The position numbers and the translations under genes are program-made. DNA of 64,000 nucleotides, taken from positions 924,082-988,081 of the forward strand of contig CAJNDS010000113.1 in the NCBI GenBank assembly GCA_905221605.1, written 5' to 3'. Every line of letters starts with the position of its first letter. Position 1 is the stretch's first letter. Shown here one piece after another: positions 46,945 to 57,810 of the stretch. The notes beneath the pieces were generated by a model. That model had not been told where the DNA came from. It made no database searches and saw only the letters and a program-made list of their open reading frames with translations. This stretch comes from Symbiodinium natans. Taxonomy: Eukaryota; Sar; Dinophyceae; Suessiales; Symbiodiniaceae.

Positions 46945-47172
46945 CTTAGTAGCCCAGTAACCATATTAGAATAAGGGCACCCTTTGTTGGGTTGGTTACT
47001 TTAGAAGGGAACCTTGAACCCCTCAACCCTAAACCCTAAACCCTAAACCCTAAACCCTAAACCCTAAACCCTAAACCCTAAACCCTAAACCCTAAACCCT
47101 AAACCCTAAACCCTAAACCCTAACCCTAAACCCTAAACCTAAACCTAAACCCTAAACCACGGGGCTACCAAG
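46945..47172 (+). mobile_element. Introner-like MITE containing a telomere-like array, 228 bp
   Basis: Ends CTTAGTAGCCCAGTAACC and, inverted, CTTGGTAGCCCC; flanking 4-mers GCAG (46941-46944) and GCAA (47173-47176). The left half matches the 54360 and 18225 elements through GAAGGGAACC. The rest of the interior is replaced by about 140 bp of CCCTAAA repeats (47018-47158). As a plus-strand GC-AG intron it would join SVGE to ASFGAK in phase. Confidence 0.8.
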
Positions 47173-47271
47173 GCAAGCTTCGGGGCGAAAAGCCCGCATC
47201 GTTTGCAAAGTCTGCACGATCGCCCCGACGATGTCCGTTCCTTGGCCCAGACGAGCAACATGCCTACATAA
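47173..47271 (+). CDS. Candidate plus-strand exon downstream of a MITE
   Basis: 32 codons from the second target copy to TAA: ASFGAKSPHRLQSLHDRP then DDVRSLAQTSNMPT. The minus frame (GQGTDIVGAIVQTLQTMRAF) is equally protein-like, so this stretch may instead belong to gene 1's missing 5' exon region. Confidence 0.35.
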   Translation, partial: ASFGAKSPHRLQSLHDRPDDVRSLAQTSNMPT

Positions 47272-48944
47272 GGGTTTAGGGTTTAGGGTTTAGGGTTTAG
47301 GTTTAGGGTCATACATATATGGGGGGGATACGAGAATAGGGGTACCCTTCTGGAATTCCCTTTAATTTAAGGGGACAGAGCAACTACGAAGTTCCTACCT
47401 CCAACCCCTAAACCCTAAACCCTGAACCCTGAACCCTAAACCCTAAACCCTAAACCCCAAACTTCCTCGACCAGCCACCAGGAAAGCCCACCCCGTCCAC
47501 GTCAACGTCGACTTGGTCCACCTCATCTAGTTCATGGTTGGGAGGGTTTTATAAATTCAAATGTATATTCCTTATTGGGTTCAAGTTAAACATGCAAAAT
47601 GCTTCCCAACTATGACAAAGCGGTCCACCTCATCCACCGCTTGACCAAGGCAGTCCGCGGCGGGCGCCGCCATGAGGACGTCGACATCGACTTCGTCGAT
47701 GTCGTCCACCTCCTTGGGGGCGAAGTAAACCCTAAAAGGGTTTATGGCTCATGTAGCTCAATAGGAAGTATAGAAGTCACTCTTAGTAGTCAGGGCATAA
47801 CAGCACAATTCTAGGGTTCATGTCGTCCACCTCACCCGTCGGCTCGCCAAGCTGATTCGGAGAGGGCGGGGCCATTCTCCGCCAGCGCCGCTGGCTTGAA
47901 AAAAGGGTTTAGGGTTTAGGGTTTTGGGTTTAGGGTTTAGGGTTTAGGGTTTTAGCAAAGGCTCAACTGACACCACAGCAAGCCCCCAAGCCCTAACTGA
48001 TACATGATCTCCAGTGCTCTCTGCAACCTCTCGTAACCGAGATTCTAGCACCACAGGCCTCCTACTTACACCCCTGAACCAGGAAGCTCCGCAGGGGGGA
48101 CTCCTTGCCTCCCCTGCGCCAACTTCTGGGACTAGACTTGGGACTGCTTGGATGGCTGCGGAGTACCGAGTGTGGCTGAGATCCCTCCTCCCTGAGTCAG
48201 GGCCTGAACTCTAGACCCTAAACCCTAAACCCTAAACCCTAAACCCTAAACCCTAAACCCTAAACCCTAAACCCTAAATAGTGGGAACTCTGTGGTCTAG
48301 ATTCATGGTTTAGGGCTTGAGGGTCAAGGCCAGAAGAGAAACCTAGGAATTACAAAGGCTGCCCTTTCTGGGTTAAAGGAGCTGAGGCTTCCGATAATTC
48401 GGGCTACTGTATTTGGGGGGTCCTTATTATAAGGGAATCCCAGTCTAGATTAGGGGTACCTTTTTTTGTAAACCCCTCATTTAAGGAAACCTTAATCTTA
48501 AAAAAAAGGGAACGAAGGCCGACTCTGTGTACTAGAAACTCTTGAAGACCGGAGCCCGAAACCCTAGAATCCTACTCCCTACACCCTACACCCTAAACCC
48601 TAAACCCCAATCCTGCTCAAACATGGTTTACAGAAATAGCTTCGGGGGGTCTTGCAAACCCTAAACCCCAATCCCTAAACCCCAAACCCTAAACCCCAAA
48701 TCCCCAAAACCCCAAATCCCCAAAACCCCAAACCCTAAACCCTATAATTCTATAATTTAGAGAACTACCCATAGGAGGACATGCCTGTGGCGTGAGCACG
48801 CGCGCGCCAAAGCCCTCCACCAGGAGCCGCCGAACGCGTTGCGAGTTGCTCTCCTAGTTTGGAGGATAGGGTTTAGGGTTTAGGGTTTAGGGTTTAGGGT
48901 TTAGGGTTTAGGGTTTAGGGTTTAGGGTTTAGGGTTTAGGGTTT

Positions 48945-49012
48945 AGGGTGTAGGGTGTAGGGTGTAGGGTGTAGGGTGTAGGGTGTAGGGTGTAGGGTGT
49001 AGGGTGTAGGGG
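48945..49012 (+). repeat. (TGTAGGG)n variant block
   Basis: A pure TTTAGGG array switches abruptly to about nine TGTAGGG units. A single-base variant has been amplified in tandem. Confidence 0.9.
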
Positions 49013-49577
49013 TAAAGGGGTAAAGGTTTAGGGTTTAGGGTTCCCTAAACCCAAAACCCACAGCCCTAAACCCGATTTTAAGGTTTAGGAACGGTATAGG
49101 ACTTTTGATTGCTTGAGGACTCAATTCATGTTATGTTCCTTCAGCAAGGGGTCAAAGGGTTTCAGGTTTAGGGTAGTGCCAGGGTTGCTACCCTAAACCC
49201 TAGACCCTAAACCCTGCTTAAAGGGTGATTAAAGGGCTTTAGTTTCAGGACCTGCATAGGGCCTAAAAGCAGAGGTCATACGGACAGAGCAGACGTCTGG
49301 AAGAAGTGGGAAGAGCATAGGGGGTGGGAGGAATCGGCAATACAACAGTCAGTTGTCTATGGAGAAGAGTGAAAGATTTAAGATATAGGGCTTAGGGTTT
49401 GGGATGTTCCCCCTTATGCAAAAAGCCCTTGACAGGGAATATAATAGGCGAGCTCTCAGAATTGCACTTGTACATTGGCTAGGTGTATAAACAAGCAGAG
49501 GTATCAATATCTCAAGTCATGTTTGGGCATGTAAACAGAGGTACGCATATCAAGAGGGAGACAGGGAGGGAGAGAAC

Positions 49578-49616
<39 letters not shown>

Positions 49617-51634
49617 CGATAAATAAAACAAAGAACAAACGAGAAAGCGACTGTGAAGCACGCGCACTGACCCTGCCAGTGTCAGAGCATTGCAGTTAAT
49701 TTACCCTTCCTGGGATGTAGATCTAGCGTTTGAAAAAACCCTAAACCCTAAACCCTAAAAGCCCTAAACCCCAAATCCCAAACCCTAAGCCCTTCCTGTG
49801 TACCTCATTTCTCCTCCATGCTCTCGGTTGCCAGGAAGACATCCGGGACGCGACCCCTGAGAACCGCGAGGGGAGATCACTGACTAGTGGGGCCATGAAT
49901 GCAGGCTTGGGTTTTCCATCCAGAAATCCTAAACCCTAAAGCCTAATCTTAAATCCTAAACCCTAAACCCTACACCCTACCCTAACCCCTAAATCCAAAC
50001 ACTAAAACCCTAAACCCAAATCCTAAACCCTAAACCCCAAAAGGAAGGCAAGGCTCCGTGCACCTGCTGATGCAGGTCCCCGTGCTTGTAGGTGTTGATT
50101 GCTTCTGCTTTAATGCTCTGGCTACAGGGTATAGTATAGGGTTTAGGGTTTGGGGTTTGGGGTTCTCTCAGGTGCCAGCCTGTGCTTCAACATCGAAAGC
50201 ATTGCAGCACGCACCGTGTTGCAAAAGATCCGCTCGATGGCAGACTCGTTGTAGCCTGAGTCAGGGACTCGCTGAAGCAGGCAAGGATTCTGGTTTAGGG
50301 TTTAGGGTTTAGGGTTTAGGGTTTAGGGTTTAGGGTTTAGGGACTTACCTTACCGGTTCTGAGCAGGGACTTGGCGAATCCTGGGCAATCCCGCAATCAG
50401 GCTGGCTGGGCTCTACAGTACAGTTTTGCAGCAGAAATCTCCGGGGTCTAATGCTTGGGATTAAAGACCTCTTGCCCGAAACCGACCATCCTAAACTGCA
50501 GTTTCTGGCAGACGTGTGCCACAATTTCTCAAGCTGGGCCATGGGTTTTGCCTTGCGCTGCACCTGAGGTTTAACGTCCTGAGTGGACAGGACCTCAACC
50601 TTCAACCCTAATCCCAACCCCTAAACTAAACTCTAAACCCTAAATCCTAAACCCCAAAACCCCAGACTCCAAACCCTAAACCTCAAAGGTGCTTGCAATT
50701 CCCTCACAGAGCTCCTCCTACAAGCAGGGGGCCCCTTGCTATACTAATTATAGATAAGGGAGTTCTAACCTCCACAGTTGGGATCCTTATAACCCAATTT
50801 AGGTTCCTTACAACTCTACTCGTAACTCGGGAGCTCCTCCTGGCAACTCACCCTGGCCTGCCTTCTTCGCGAAAGAGGTAGGCACGCCTGAGCGAACCGC
50901 CGTCCGCCCCAAAACCCTAAACCCTAAACCCTAAACCCTAAACCCTAAACCCCAAACCCTAAACCCTAAACCCTAAACCCCAAACCCAACCCTAAACCCT
51001 TCCCAACCTCTAAAGGAGCCAAAAGAAATTGGAAAGAGACCCTCTCCAGGAAGACATAGCCTGCCTGCCCTCTGCACCATCGAGATGTGCAAGGTTTCAG
51101 GTTTTGGATTCGGGGGTTCAGGGTTTAGGGCTTAGGGTTTGGCGTTTAGGCTGGAGGCCAAGTTTGCTCAAAGGCCGCCAGACTTGCAAGTGGACTCAGT
51201 ACAAGTTTTTGCCCCTTCTCGATTGCCAAATCGAGATTCCTAAACCCTACACAAAAATAAGCCTACACCCTAAACACCACTCAGCCAGAAACTCCTGCAA
51301 CCCTTAGACGGCCCAGCCGCTAGACCCGAAGCCCTAAAGCCCGGGGAGGGTTTAGGGCTCAGGGCTTAGGGCTTAAAGTTCAGAGTTTAGGGAACCCCTA
51401 ACCCTGGCCCCTAAACCCCTGCCCCGGGCCCAAGGCATGTGAATGGCCAAGTATGGCGAGCGCAGCTTTGTGCCCTCTCCACCTGCATGGCACCGTTTGT
51501 TGCGCCCCAAGACCCTGAACCCTTAAAGCCCCGAAACTCTCAAACCCTGCGGCCCTAACCCTTGTAACACTCTAAGCCAACCAACCCCAAAACCCCTAAA
51601 CCCACACCCGATGAACGCCATGAAGCTCCCGGTT

Positions 51635-51768
51635 AGGGTAGTTACATAGTCCCTTAGTATGGGCCCTCAAAAGGGGACCCCTGATGCCCTATACAAATTA
51701 AGGGCCCAATCATCAGAGCCCCTTGAAGGAGGTTAGGGACCAAATTAAGGGGCCCATGAAACTACCCT
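51635..51768. mobile_element. AGGGTAGTT inverted-repeat element, 134 bp
   Basis: Left end AGGGTAGTTACATAGTCCCT, right end inverted AGGGTAGTTTCATGGGCCCC, with ACCAAATTAAGG inside. Partial relatives at 2960-3035, 5575-5695 and 59565. Not of the CTWGG type. Confidence 0.7.
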
Positions 51769-52472
51769 TAAGAGTTCAGGTCCTGGGGGGGAGGTACCCA
51801 GGCAACCTTAGGGAAGCTTAGGGAGCCTTAGAGAGTAGTGGAGAGTATTCGGGAACCTTGAACCCTAAACCCTAGCCCTAAACCCTAAACCCTCACCGTC
51901 CCCCACCCCCCCCATAACCCTATATACCCTAGACCCGCAGGTCGACCCGCAACTCGGCAACAAGCGGGGCGATTCCTCAACCCCAACCCAAACCCTAAAC
52001 TGCGCTAAGCCCTAAACCCTACACCCTAAACCTTAAACCCTATACCCTAAACCCTAAACCTTAAACCCTAAACCCTAAACCCCAAACCGGTACTTAGGGC
52101 CGAGGGGTGAGGGTTTAAAGGAATTCGAGCTATGGAGAGCCTCAACCCTTGCAACCCGGACTCCAAGCACAAAAGCCGGAGCTTTAAGCATTTCACCCAG
52201 AGTTGGGGGCCCTAAACCCCTAAACCCTAAAACCTAAATCCCAAACCCTAAACCCCAAACCCCTAATCCCAAAAGGGGGCTTCCGGGAGTGAACTCTAAA
52301 CCCTAAACCGAATCCCTAAACCAAAGCCCTACAAACCACCAAACCCGAAAGCTTTGTTTAACTAGGATTCCAATCTCAGCTCGGCTCGCATGCGTTTGCG
52401 ACTCGCACACATGGGGCAAGGACTCCCTAAAAAGTGTTTAGGGTTTAGGGTTGAGGGTTTTGGGTTTAGGGT

Positions 52473-52960
52473 TTAGGGCTCTCTGCTCACTGCCAGCTGG
52501 GACGCATGACTGACAGAATGACGTTTTAGAAGGTTGAGGACGACGCCAACTTCCAGCGGCGCTGCACGCAGGGATTCGCTTAGTCTTGTCGCTTGTTCCC
52601 AGTTCTGGAAGCAAAGGATCACATCATCAATGCAGCCCCAAAAACAGGAACCGTGCAAGTTCTCTTCTCCTGCAGCAGTCCATTGTGCTTGCAAGTCGTC
52701 AAAGACGGATCCCAACACAGCACTGAACAAGACGCTTGAATGGGTTCCGCCCTGTTGTACTCCTTTGGTTTGTCGAAGCTCACAACACCTATCTCCCCAG
52801 TGAAAATGCAAGGACACATCTGTGACGACTTGTGTGAGCCTTGCTGCTTCCAACTAAAACTCACTGGAGTCTTCGGCTTTGATGTGCTCAGCAACTTTGC
52901 TGTGCAACACACGGTCAAAGGCTTATTTGATATCACTGCTGAAGAAGAACACTAAAACCT
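52473..52960 (-). pseudogene. Reverse transcriptase fragment with two stop codons
   Basis: Palm of a dinoflagellate-type LINE RT. SSDIK-stop-AFDRV is motif A, with TAA at 52925-52923 in place of the usual Gln. KGVQQGGTHSSVLFS is motif B. GCIDDVILCFQNWEQA is motif C with both Asp kept. A second stop, TAG, is at 52856-52854. Telomere-like repeats abut both ends, so this is a 490-bp relic embedded in the array, different in family from LINE 2 (which has QGDPASP and LDDRSW). Confidence 0.88.
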
Positions 52961-53629
52961 AACCCCTAAACTCTTAACCCTATAGGGACTTCTTGGAGTG
53001 AACCCTGAACCCTGAACCCCAGCCCTAAACCCGCAACCCTCGACGCCAAAACCCGAAACCCTTGCTGAACCCTTAACAGGGATCCTGAATATGATCCTCT
53101 CAAACCCAATAAGGGAAAATATATAATGTCCCCTACTTTGGAGTAGACCCTGGAAAAAAGGTATAGACTTTTTAGGTATAAGTAGCTATAATTGAAACCC
53201 AGAACCAAAAACAGTATCAAAGTATAGTACTCCCAAAACCCCAAACCCCAAACCCCAAACCCTAAACCCTGAACCCAGTCCCAAAGGCCAACCTAGTGAA
53301 CCCTTGGCCTGGTGCAGGCGACAGAACTTTGGTCGCCGCATCTTCCACCTCCGGGTTTCGAAAGTTTGGGGTTTAGGGTTTAGAGTTTAGGGTTTAGGGT
53401 TTAGGGTTTAGGGTTAGGGGTTTTGGGGTTCAGGGTTTAGGGTTTTTTGCCACACGTCTAGCCATGCTCCACGGGGCAACTGAAGAGGGATGCTGTGTAC
53501 AAGTGACTTCGGAGCCCAACTTTACGACCTATTCAGAAACGGGAGTTTGCCAGCCGTTAAGGCAACCACACCATAAGACATCCGAAGCCCAAACCAGAAC
53601 AATAAGGGTTTAGGGTTTTGGGGTTCGGG

Positions 53630-53731
53630 CTTGGGATGTTCCCCTTATACTAACAGTCCTTGATAGGGATCATAGTAGAAGGTACTACAATCCCCATTAA
53701 GGGCTGTTAGTATAGGGGGGAACATCCCAAG
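53630..53731. mobile_element. TTGGGATGTTCCCC inverted-repeat element, copy 2
   Basis: Arms CTTGGGATGTTCCCCTTATA and, inverted, CTTGGGATGTTCCCCCCTAT pair over about 47 bases. Terminal CTTGG...CCAAG as in introner-like elements; no target duplication seen. Confidence 0.85.
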
Positions 53732-54307
53732 CTTTGGGGGTTGTCTAGGATGTGGTCATGATTGAGTGCTTCGGGTTCCAGGGCTCTGAGATTATATTTT
53801 TATTAAGGTTATAAGGGGAGTATAGTGCAGGTTAGTAGCTGAGGGTTTAGGGTTTAGGGAGGAAACCTGGACAGTTGGCGTGCCAGTCAGACCCCCCCCA
53901 AAAAAAACCATCAGCTCTAGACGGACTTTGCGTCTCCCATTTAGGGTTTAGGGTTTAGGGTTCCGAGAACCCCCTACTTAAGACCCCGGATCCGAAACCT
54001 GAAGCCCCCTTAACTCAGCAAGGTCCGCAGCGCCAACAGAAACCTGACGCCCCCCTTTCCCCATAAACCCCAAACCAAAAGGCATCCCAGAACCCCAAAG
54101 CCCCCAACAAAGCCCTTAACCCCTCAACAGCCAAATTCTCTAAACCCCCAAAGATAAACACAAATGATTCCCAAAGGGGGATATAGTGTAGGGTGTGAGG
54201 TGCACTCGAATAAGGTCTGAGTAGGGTTTCTTCAAAGGACAGACTACGGTATGCGGCACCGAATTCTCTGAGTCCCTCAAACCCGGCACCAAAAGAAGGA
54301 GTGGCTA

Positions 54308-54355
54308 AGGGGAAAGGGTATCCTATGGAACCTTGCTGATACTGGATTGCACCAT
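54308..54355 (+). CDS. Candidate exon before a MITE
   Basis: Frame GILWNLADTGLHH runs in phase 0 to the GAAT target duplication. The 5' boundary is not determined. Confidence 0.4.
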
Positions 54356-54359
54356 GAAT

Positions 54360-54473
54360 CTTGGTAGCACAGCAACCATATTCTCATAAGGGTACTCTTT
54401 TGGGGGGTTGGCTACTTTATAAGGGAACCTAGAAGCGAAAAAAAGGGGAAAAGGGTACCACTGGGCTACCAAG
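54360..54473 (+). mobile_element. Introner-like MITE, 114 bp
   Basis: Ends CTTGGTAGCACAG and, inverted, CTTGGTAGCCCAG. Flanking 4-mers GAAT (54356-54359) and GAGT (54474-54477). The core shows TTTATAAGGGAACC. As a plus-strand GA-AG intron it joins GLHH to EFIPRR in phase. Confidence 0.85.
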
Positions 54474-54582
54474 GAGTTCATTCCACGAAGGGCCTCTTGC
54501 ACGAAACGAAAGTTGCGGAAGAAGTGCAGGTGCTCCTTCCGGAGTTTTGAGACTATCCAACAGTTCCCTAAGCTCTGCGGCC
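54474..54582 (+). CDS. Candidate exon after a MITE
   Basis: Frame EFIPRRASCTKRKLRKKC then SFRSFETIQQFPKLCG, basic and Cys-containing. Begins with the second target copy GAGT. Function unknown; 3' boundary estimated. Confidence 0.4.
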
Positions 54583-56924
54583 TAAACCCCCTAAATCCCT
54601 AAACCCGAAAGCCCTAAACCCTAAACCTTTGAACCCAAAAGCACAAACTTTCCACCTTCAAACATGCCAAGGCAAACGTTGGGGATGCCAACGGGGAGAC
54701 ACTCTTGGGGTTTGAGGTTTTTGGCACCTGCATAGCTGGACGAACCGCTCAGCAGGAATCTAGGGTTTGGGGTTTGGGGTTTGGGGTTCAGGGTTTAGGG
54801 TTTAGGGCCTGACAAAGTTTGGGCCCGAGGGCGTATGGTCCCGCACAGCACCTTTTCCCTAAGCCCAAATAGATGAAAAGGTGTCCAGGGTGACGAAGTG
54901 GGAAACCCACGAAGATCTTCGGGTCAAGGGCTTAGGTTGGGCGCTTAGGGCTTCCCAATTCCATTTAAAGTACCCGGTGGCTGGCAAGGGGGGGGGGGGG
55001 GGGGGGGGGGGGTCGGGGTGGCACACAGGCTCAACTATTGCCAACAATTCACTGGCCCTGCAGGCAGCTGCTGTGGTGTTATAGGCATCAGCTCTCAAGA
55101 ATCAGAACCGCGGGAACTTCATAGGATTTATGGTCTGATCTTAGAGGTCCGAAAATGACAGGCGCTCCCAAACTCAACCCGTCCTATAACCTGTACAACC
55201 CACTCACCCACGGCAGTCCGTCCACTTCTCCTCAGTTGACAGGCATGACCGATGGGCCACGGCAGTTGTAAGCCCTGGGGACACATTGGAACAGGGGATC
55301 ATGCATGAAGATGGCATGTTATCGCTGCATTTCGACCCTAAATCCTAACCATAAACCCTCAACCCTAAACCCTAAACCCTAGTTCTTGCGAGAATCCAGC
55401 GCCGCAACCGGGTTCCGTCTAAGCATCGGTCTCGGGGCAAATGGCCTGCCACCTTGACTCCTTGTCTCTCAGACCACGGCTTACCTCGAGTGACCACATA
55501 AACCCTAAACCCTAAACCCTAAACCCTAAACCCTAAACCCTAAACCCTAAACCCCCTCCAAAAATGTTCCTGAGAACTTGGGGCAAGCTTCGCCGCCCAT
55601 GTTCATGGAGTTGGCCAAGGAGGCCAAGACCAAGCACCTCTAGCTTGGGGGGGTTTAGGGTTTAGGGTTTAGGGTTTAGGGTTTAGGGTTTAGGGTTTAG
55701 GGTTTAGGGTTTAGGGAGGGGAGGGGGGGGGGGGTTGATGGGGGGGGTTGGGGCTTTGAGGCCTTGACTTCGATGGTTTTAAGATTTAAGGTTTGTTGGC
55801 TTTGGCGTTCAGGGTTCACAGTGTTTCGGGCCGAGGTCGTTTCTCGCTCAAAACTACCTCCATGGCTGACTCAGGCGCACTGCAGGGCTACATTAGAGTT
55901 TAGGGTTGAGGGCTTAGAGATTTTGAAAGGTCGAAACCATGCGGTTCCTTACCCTTGCTCCTACGGATCCGAAGTATGGGCCATTGCTACATGTAGTGTA
56001 TGTAAGGGTACTCTTGGAGATGTGTTTGTCGGAGTCTTCGGCTGTAAGGTTTAGAGTTTCTGGTCTTTTCTCCTGGTTTTGATGCTGAGGCAAGGAGGCT
56101 TCTGCCTCCTGAGCTCGCAAGCAGACCCCTAACTTGGGCGCCGCTGAGACAGCGGAGGGCAGCATGAAGAGGTGATGACTTCTGCCAGGTCTTCCTCTCA
56201 CAAATCAAAGCTCCCTCTCCGTTGTTTTAACCATCAGCCCTTAAGAAGCCCAAAACCCTAAACCCGCTAGATTCCAGCCCATGAACCCATAACCACCCTA
56301 GACTCCGACACCCTGCTAAGCTGATGGGCTCAGAGCAAGCGGCCTCGCAAAGCGGCATTTCCCCCCAAAAGCACTGTGCCCCTACTATACCCCCCAAATT
56401 CTATAGTCAGTTCAAAGGGAACCACATGAAGAAGGTACCCCCTAGTTTGGGAACACCCAAATCACCTCCTGAACCCGGCCACATCACCAACCCTAAAAAC
56501 CAAAACCCTCAATGAAACCCGAAGATGGTGAAGCAACTCGAGGCGCTGTTGACCACTGGGGCCCGATGTGGCCAAAGCCAGCGGGATGCAGCCTCAGTCT
56601 GCAAGGAAACCCCGGTTACGACACCCATACCCCCAAACCAAAAGCCTAAAGCCTAAAACCGAAACCCGAAACCGCAGCATTGCTTGCTTCGGATGGAGCC
56701 CTAACCGTCCCAAGCTTCTGAATCACAAAGCTTCGTGCAGACCAGGGTGCGATGCTGGCGCAGTGCCTGAATCGTTGCCAAAGGCCTCTGGCCACATACG
56801 CAAGACACTAAAAGGTGTCGGATATAGGTTTACTGATATGAGAAGCACGTCACTTGCCGATTCGGTCATGCCGGAGCAGAATTTCAGCAACGCCTTGAGC
56901 GTCGTTCAACTATGCCAGCCGAAC

Positions 56925-57737
56925 CTACAACTCATGGTTTCCAGCCTTGGAAAACCATGCTGCTTCGACTGACCTATTTGTCATGCGCCACTGTGAACAA
57001 CCAGGAATGTTCAGCAATCTGCGAAAATCAGTTGACGTCGCCACCATTGGCACTGACCATAGGTCGGCGCCTTGTACCGAGCCGCCGGCGACCAAGACGC
57101 TGACGTGGTGGCTGATAAGACAATCTTCCGTGGTCCACGAAACCTTCCCTTTGCGATCGTTCGTGCGCACCGAGCACTTTTGGACGACGGGTTTCCCGCA
57201 ACTTTTGCCAGGATAAAAGGTGGGCGATTGGTGTATAAAACGGCTGGCTGCCGACGTTGGCATCCACCTTGGAGCGTCCTGAACACGACGTTTTACAAGG
57301 ACACTGGCAAAGAAGAAGCAGACTAAGAAGAGGAAGCCAAAGAAGAAGAGGCACAACTGCATGCTAAGGAATTTGTTGCACCTGGTCTTTCCACAGAATA
57401 GACCTGGAGCTAGTGGTCGTGTTGCGGCGATGGTTCTCTCACTCTGTGCTGGCCGACTTTGTGGCAGATATCCAGGCAAGGCCCTCCCGGATGCAGGAGC
57501 AGCTGGCAACAAATTGTCAGGCTCTTGAGGCTGTGAAGAGATGCTTGATGCCAGTGGGGTGGAGGGCTCAGCACCATCAGGTAGTGGTCGTGTTGCGGCG
57601 CCTGCATCCACAGCCTCTGAAGACAAACCTTGCGACAGCAAAATGCCAGGAAGATGGTTCTCTTCACTCTGTGCTGGCCGACTTTGTGGCAGATCTCCAT
57701 GCAAGGCGCTCCCGGATTCAGGAGCGGCTGGCAACAA
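56925..57737 (-). CDS. Repeat linker and single membrane helix, continuation of caspase-like gene?
   Basis: In this frame the tandem-repeat DNA encodes two copies of a Pro/Ser-rich linker (EPSTPLASSIFSQSQEPDN and PDNLLPAAPASG). A strong single helix (LCLFFFGFLFLVCFFFASVLV is 21 residues; core FFFGFLFLVCFFF) then KRR follow. The caspase-like ORF upstream ends in a different frame at 57811, so a frameshift or short intron would be needed to fuse them. No ATG opens this frame. The plus strand over 57072-57326 is also open and protein-like, so strand is not certain beyond the helix. Confidence 0.4.
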   Translation of the reverse strand: MLPAAPESGSALHGDLPQSRPAQSEENHLPGILLSQGLSSEAVDAGAATRPLPDGAEPSTPLASSISSQPQEPDNLLPAAPASGRALPGYLPQSRPAQSERTIAATRPLAPGLFCGKTRCNKFLSMQLCLFFFGFLFLVCFFFASVLVKRRVQDAPRWMPTSAASRFIHQSPTFYPGKSCGKPVVQKCSVRTNDRKGKVSWTTEDCLISHHVSVLVAGGSVQGADLWSVPMVATSTDFRRLLNIPGCSQWRMTNRSVEAAWFSKAGNHEL

Positions 57738-57805
57738 ATTGTCAGGCTCTTGGGACTGTGAAAAGATGCTTGATGCCAGTGGGGTGGAGGGCTCAGCCCC
57801 ACCAG
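57412..57805 (+). repeat. About 160-bp tandem duplication
   Basis: Units at 57412-57583 and 57584-57805 share TGTGCTGGCCGACTTTGTGG, GGCAACAAATTGTCAGGCTC and GCTTGATGCCAGTGGGGTGG. The second has an extra 50 bp near 57603-57651. It lies between the caspase-like ORF and the membrane-helix ORF. Confidence 0.9.
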
Positions 57806-57810
57806 GTGCA

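Larger units (their letters stand above)
47272..52470. repeat. Telomere-like mosaic without assignable gene
   Basis: Alternating telomere-like arrays and unique islands. Notable arrays are at 48210-48280 and 48868-48945. A (GA)n microsatellite lies at 49577-49616. Short open islands occur (for example plus 47625-47730), but none could be chained or recognised. Confidence 0.7.

Noticed and set aside
56568-57326. Plus-strand ORFs opposite the caspase downstream region
   Set aside because: Some stretches look protein-like (FARIKGGRLVYKTAG), but no family or splice chain was found and the minus strand has the membrane helix.
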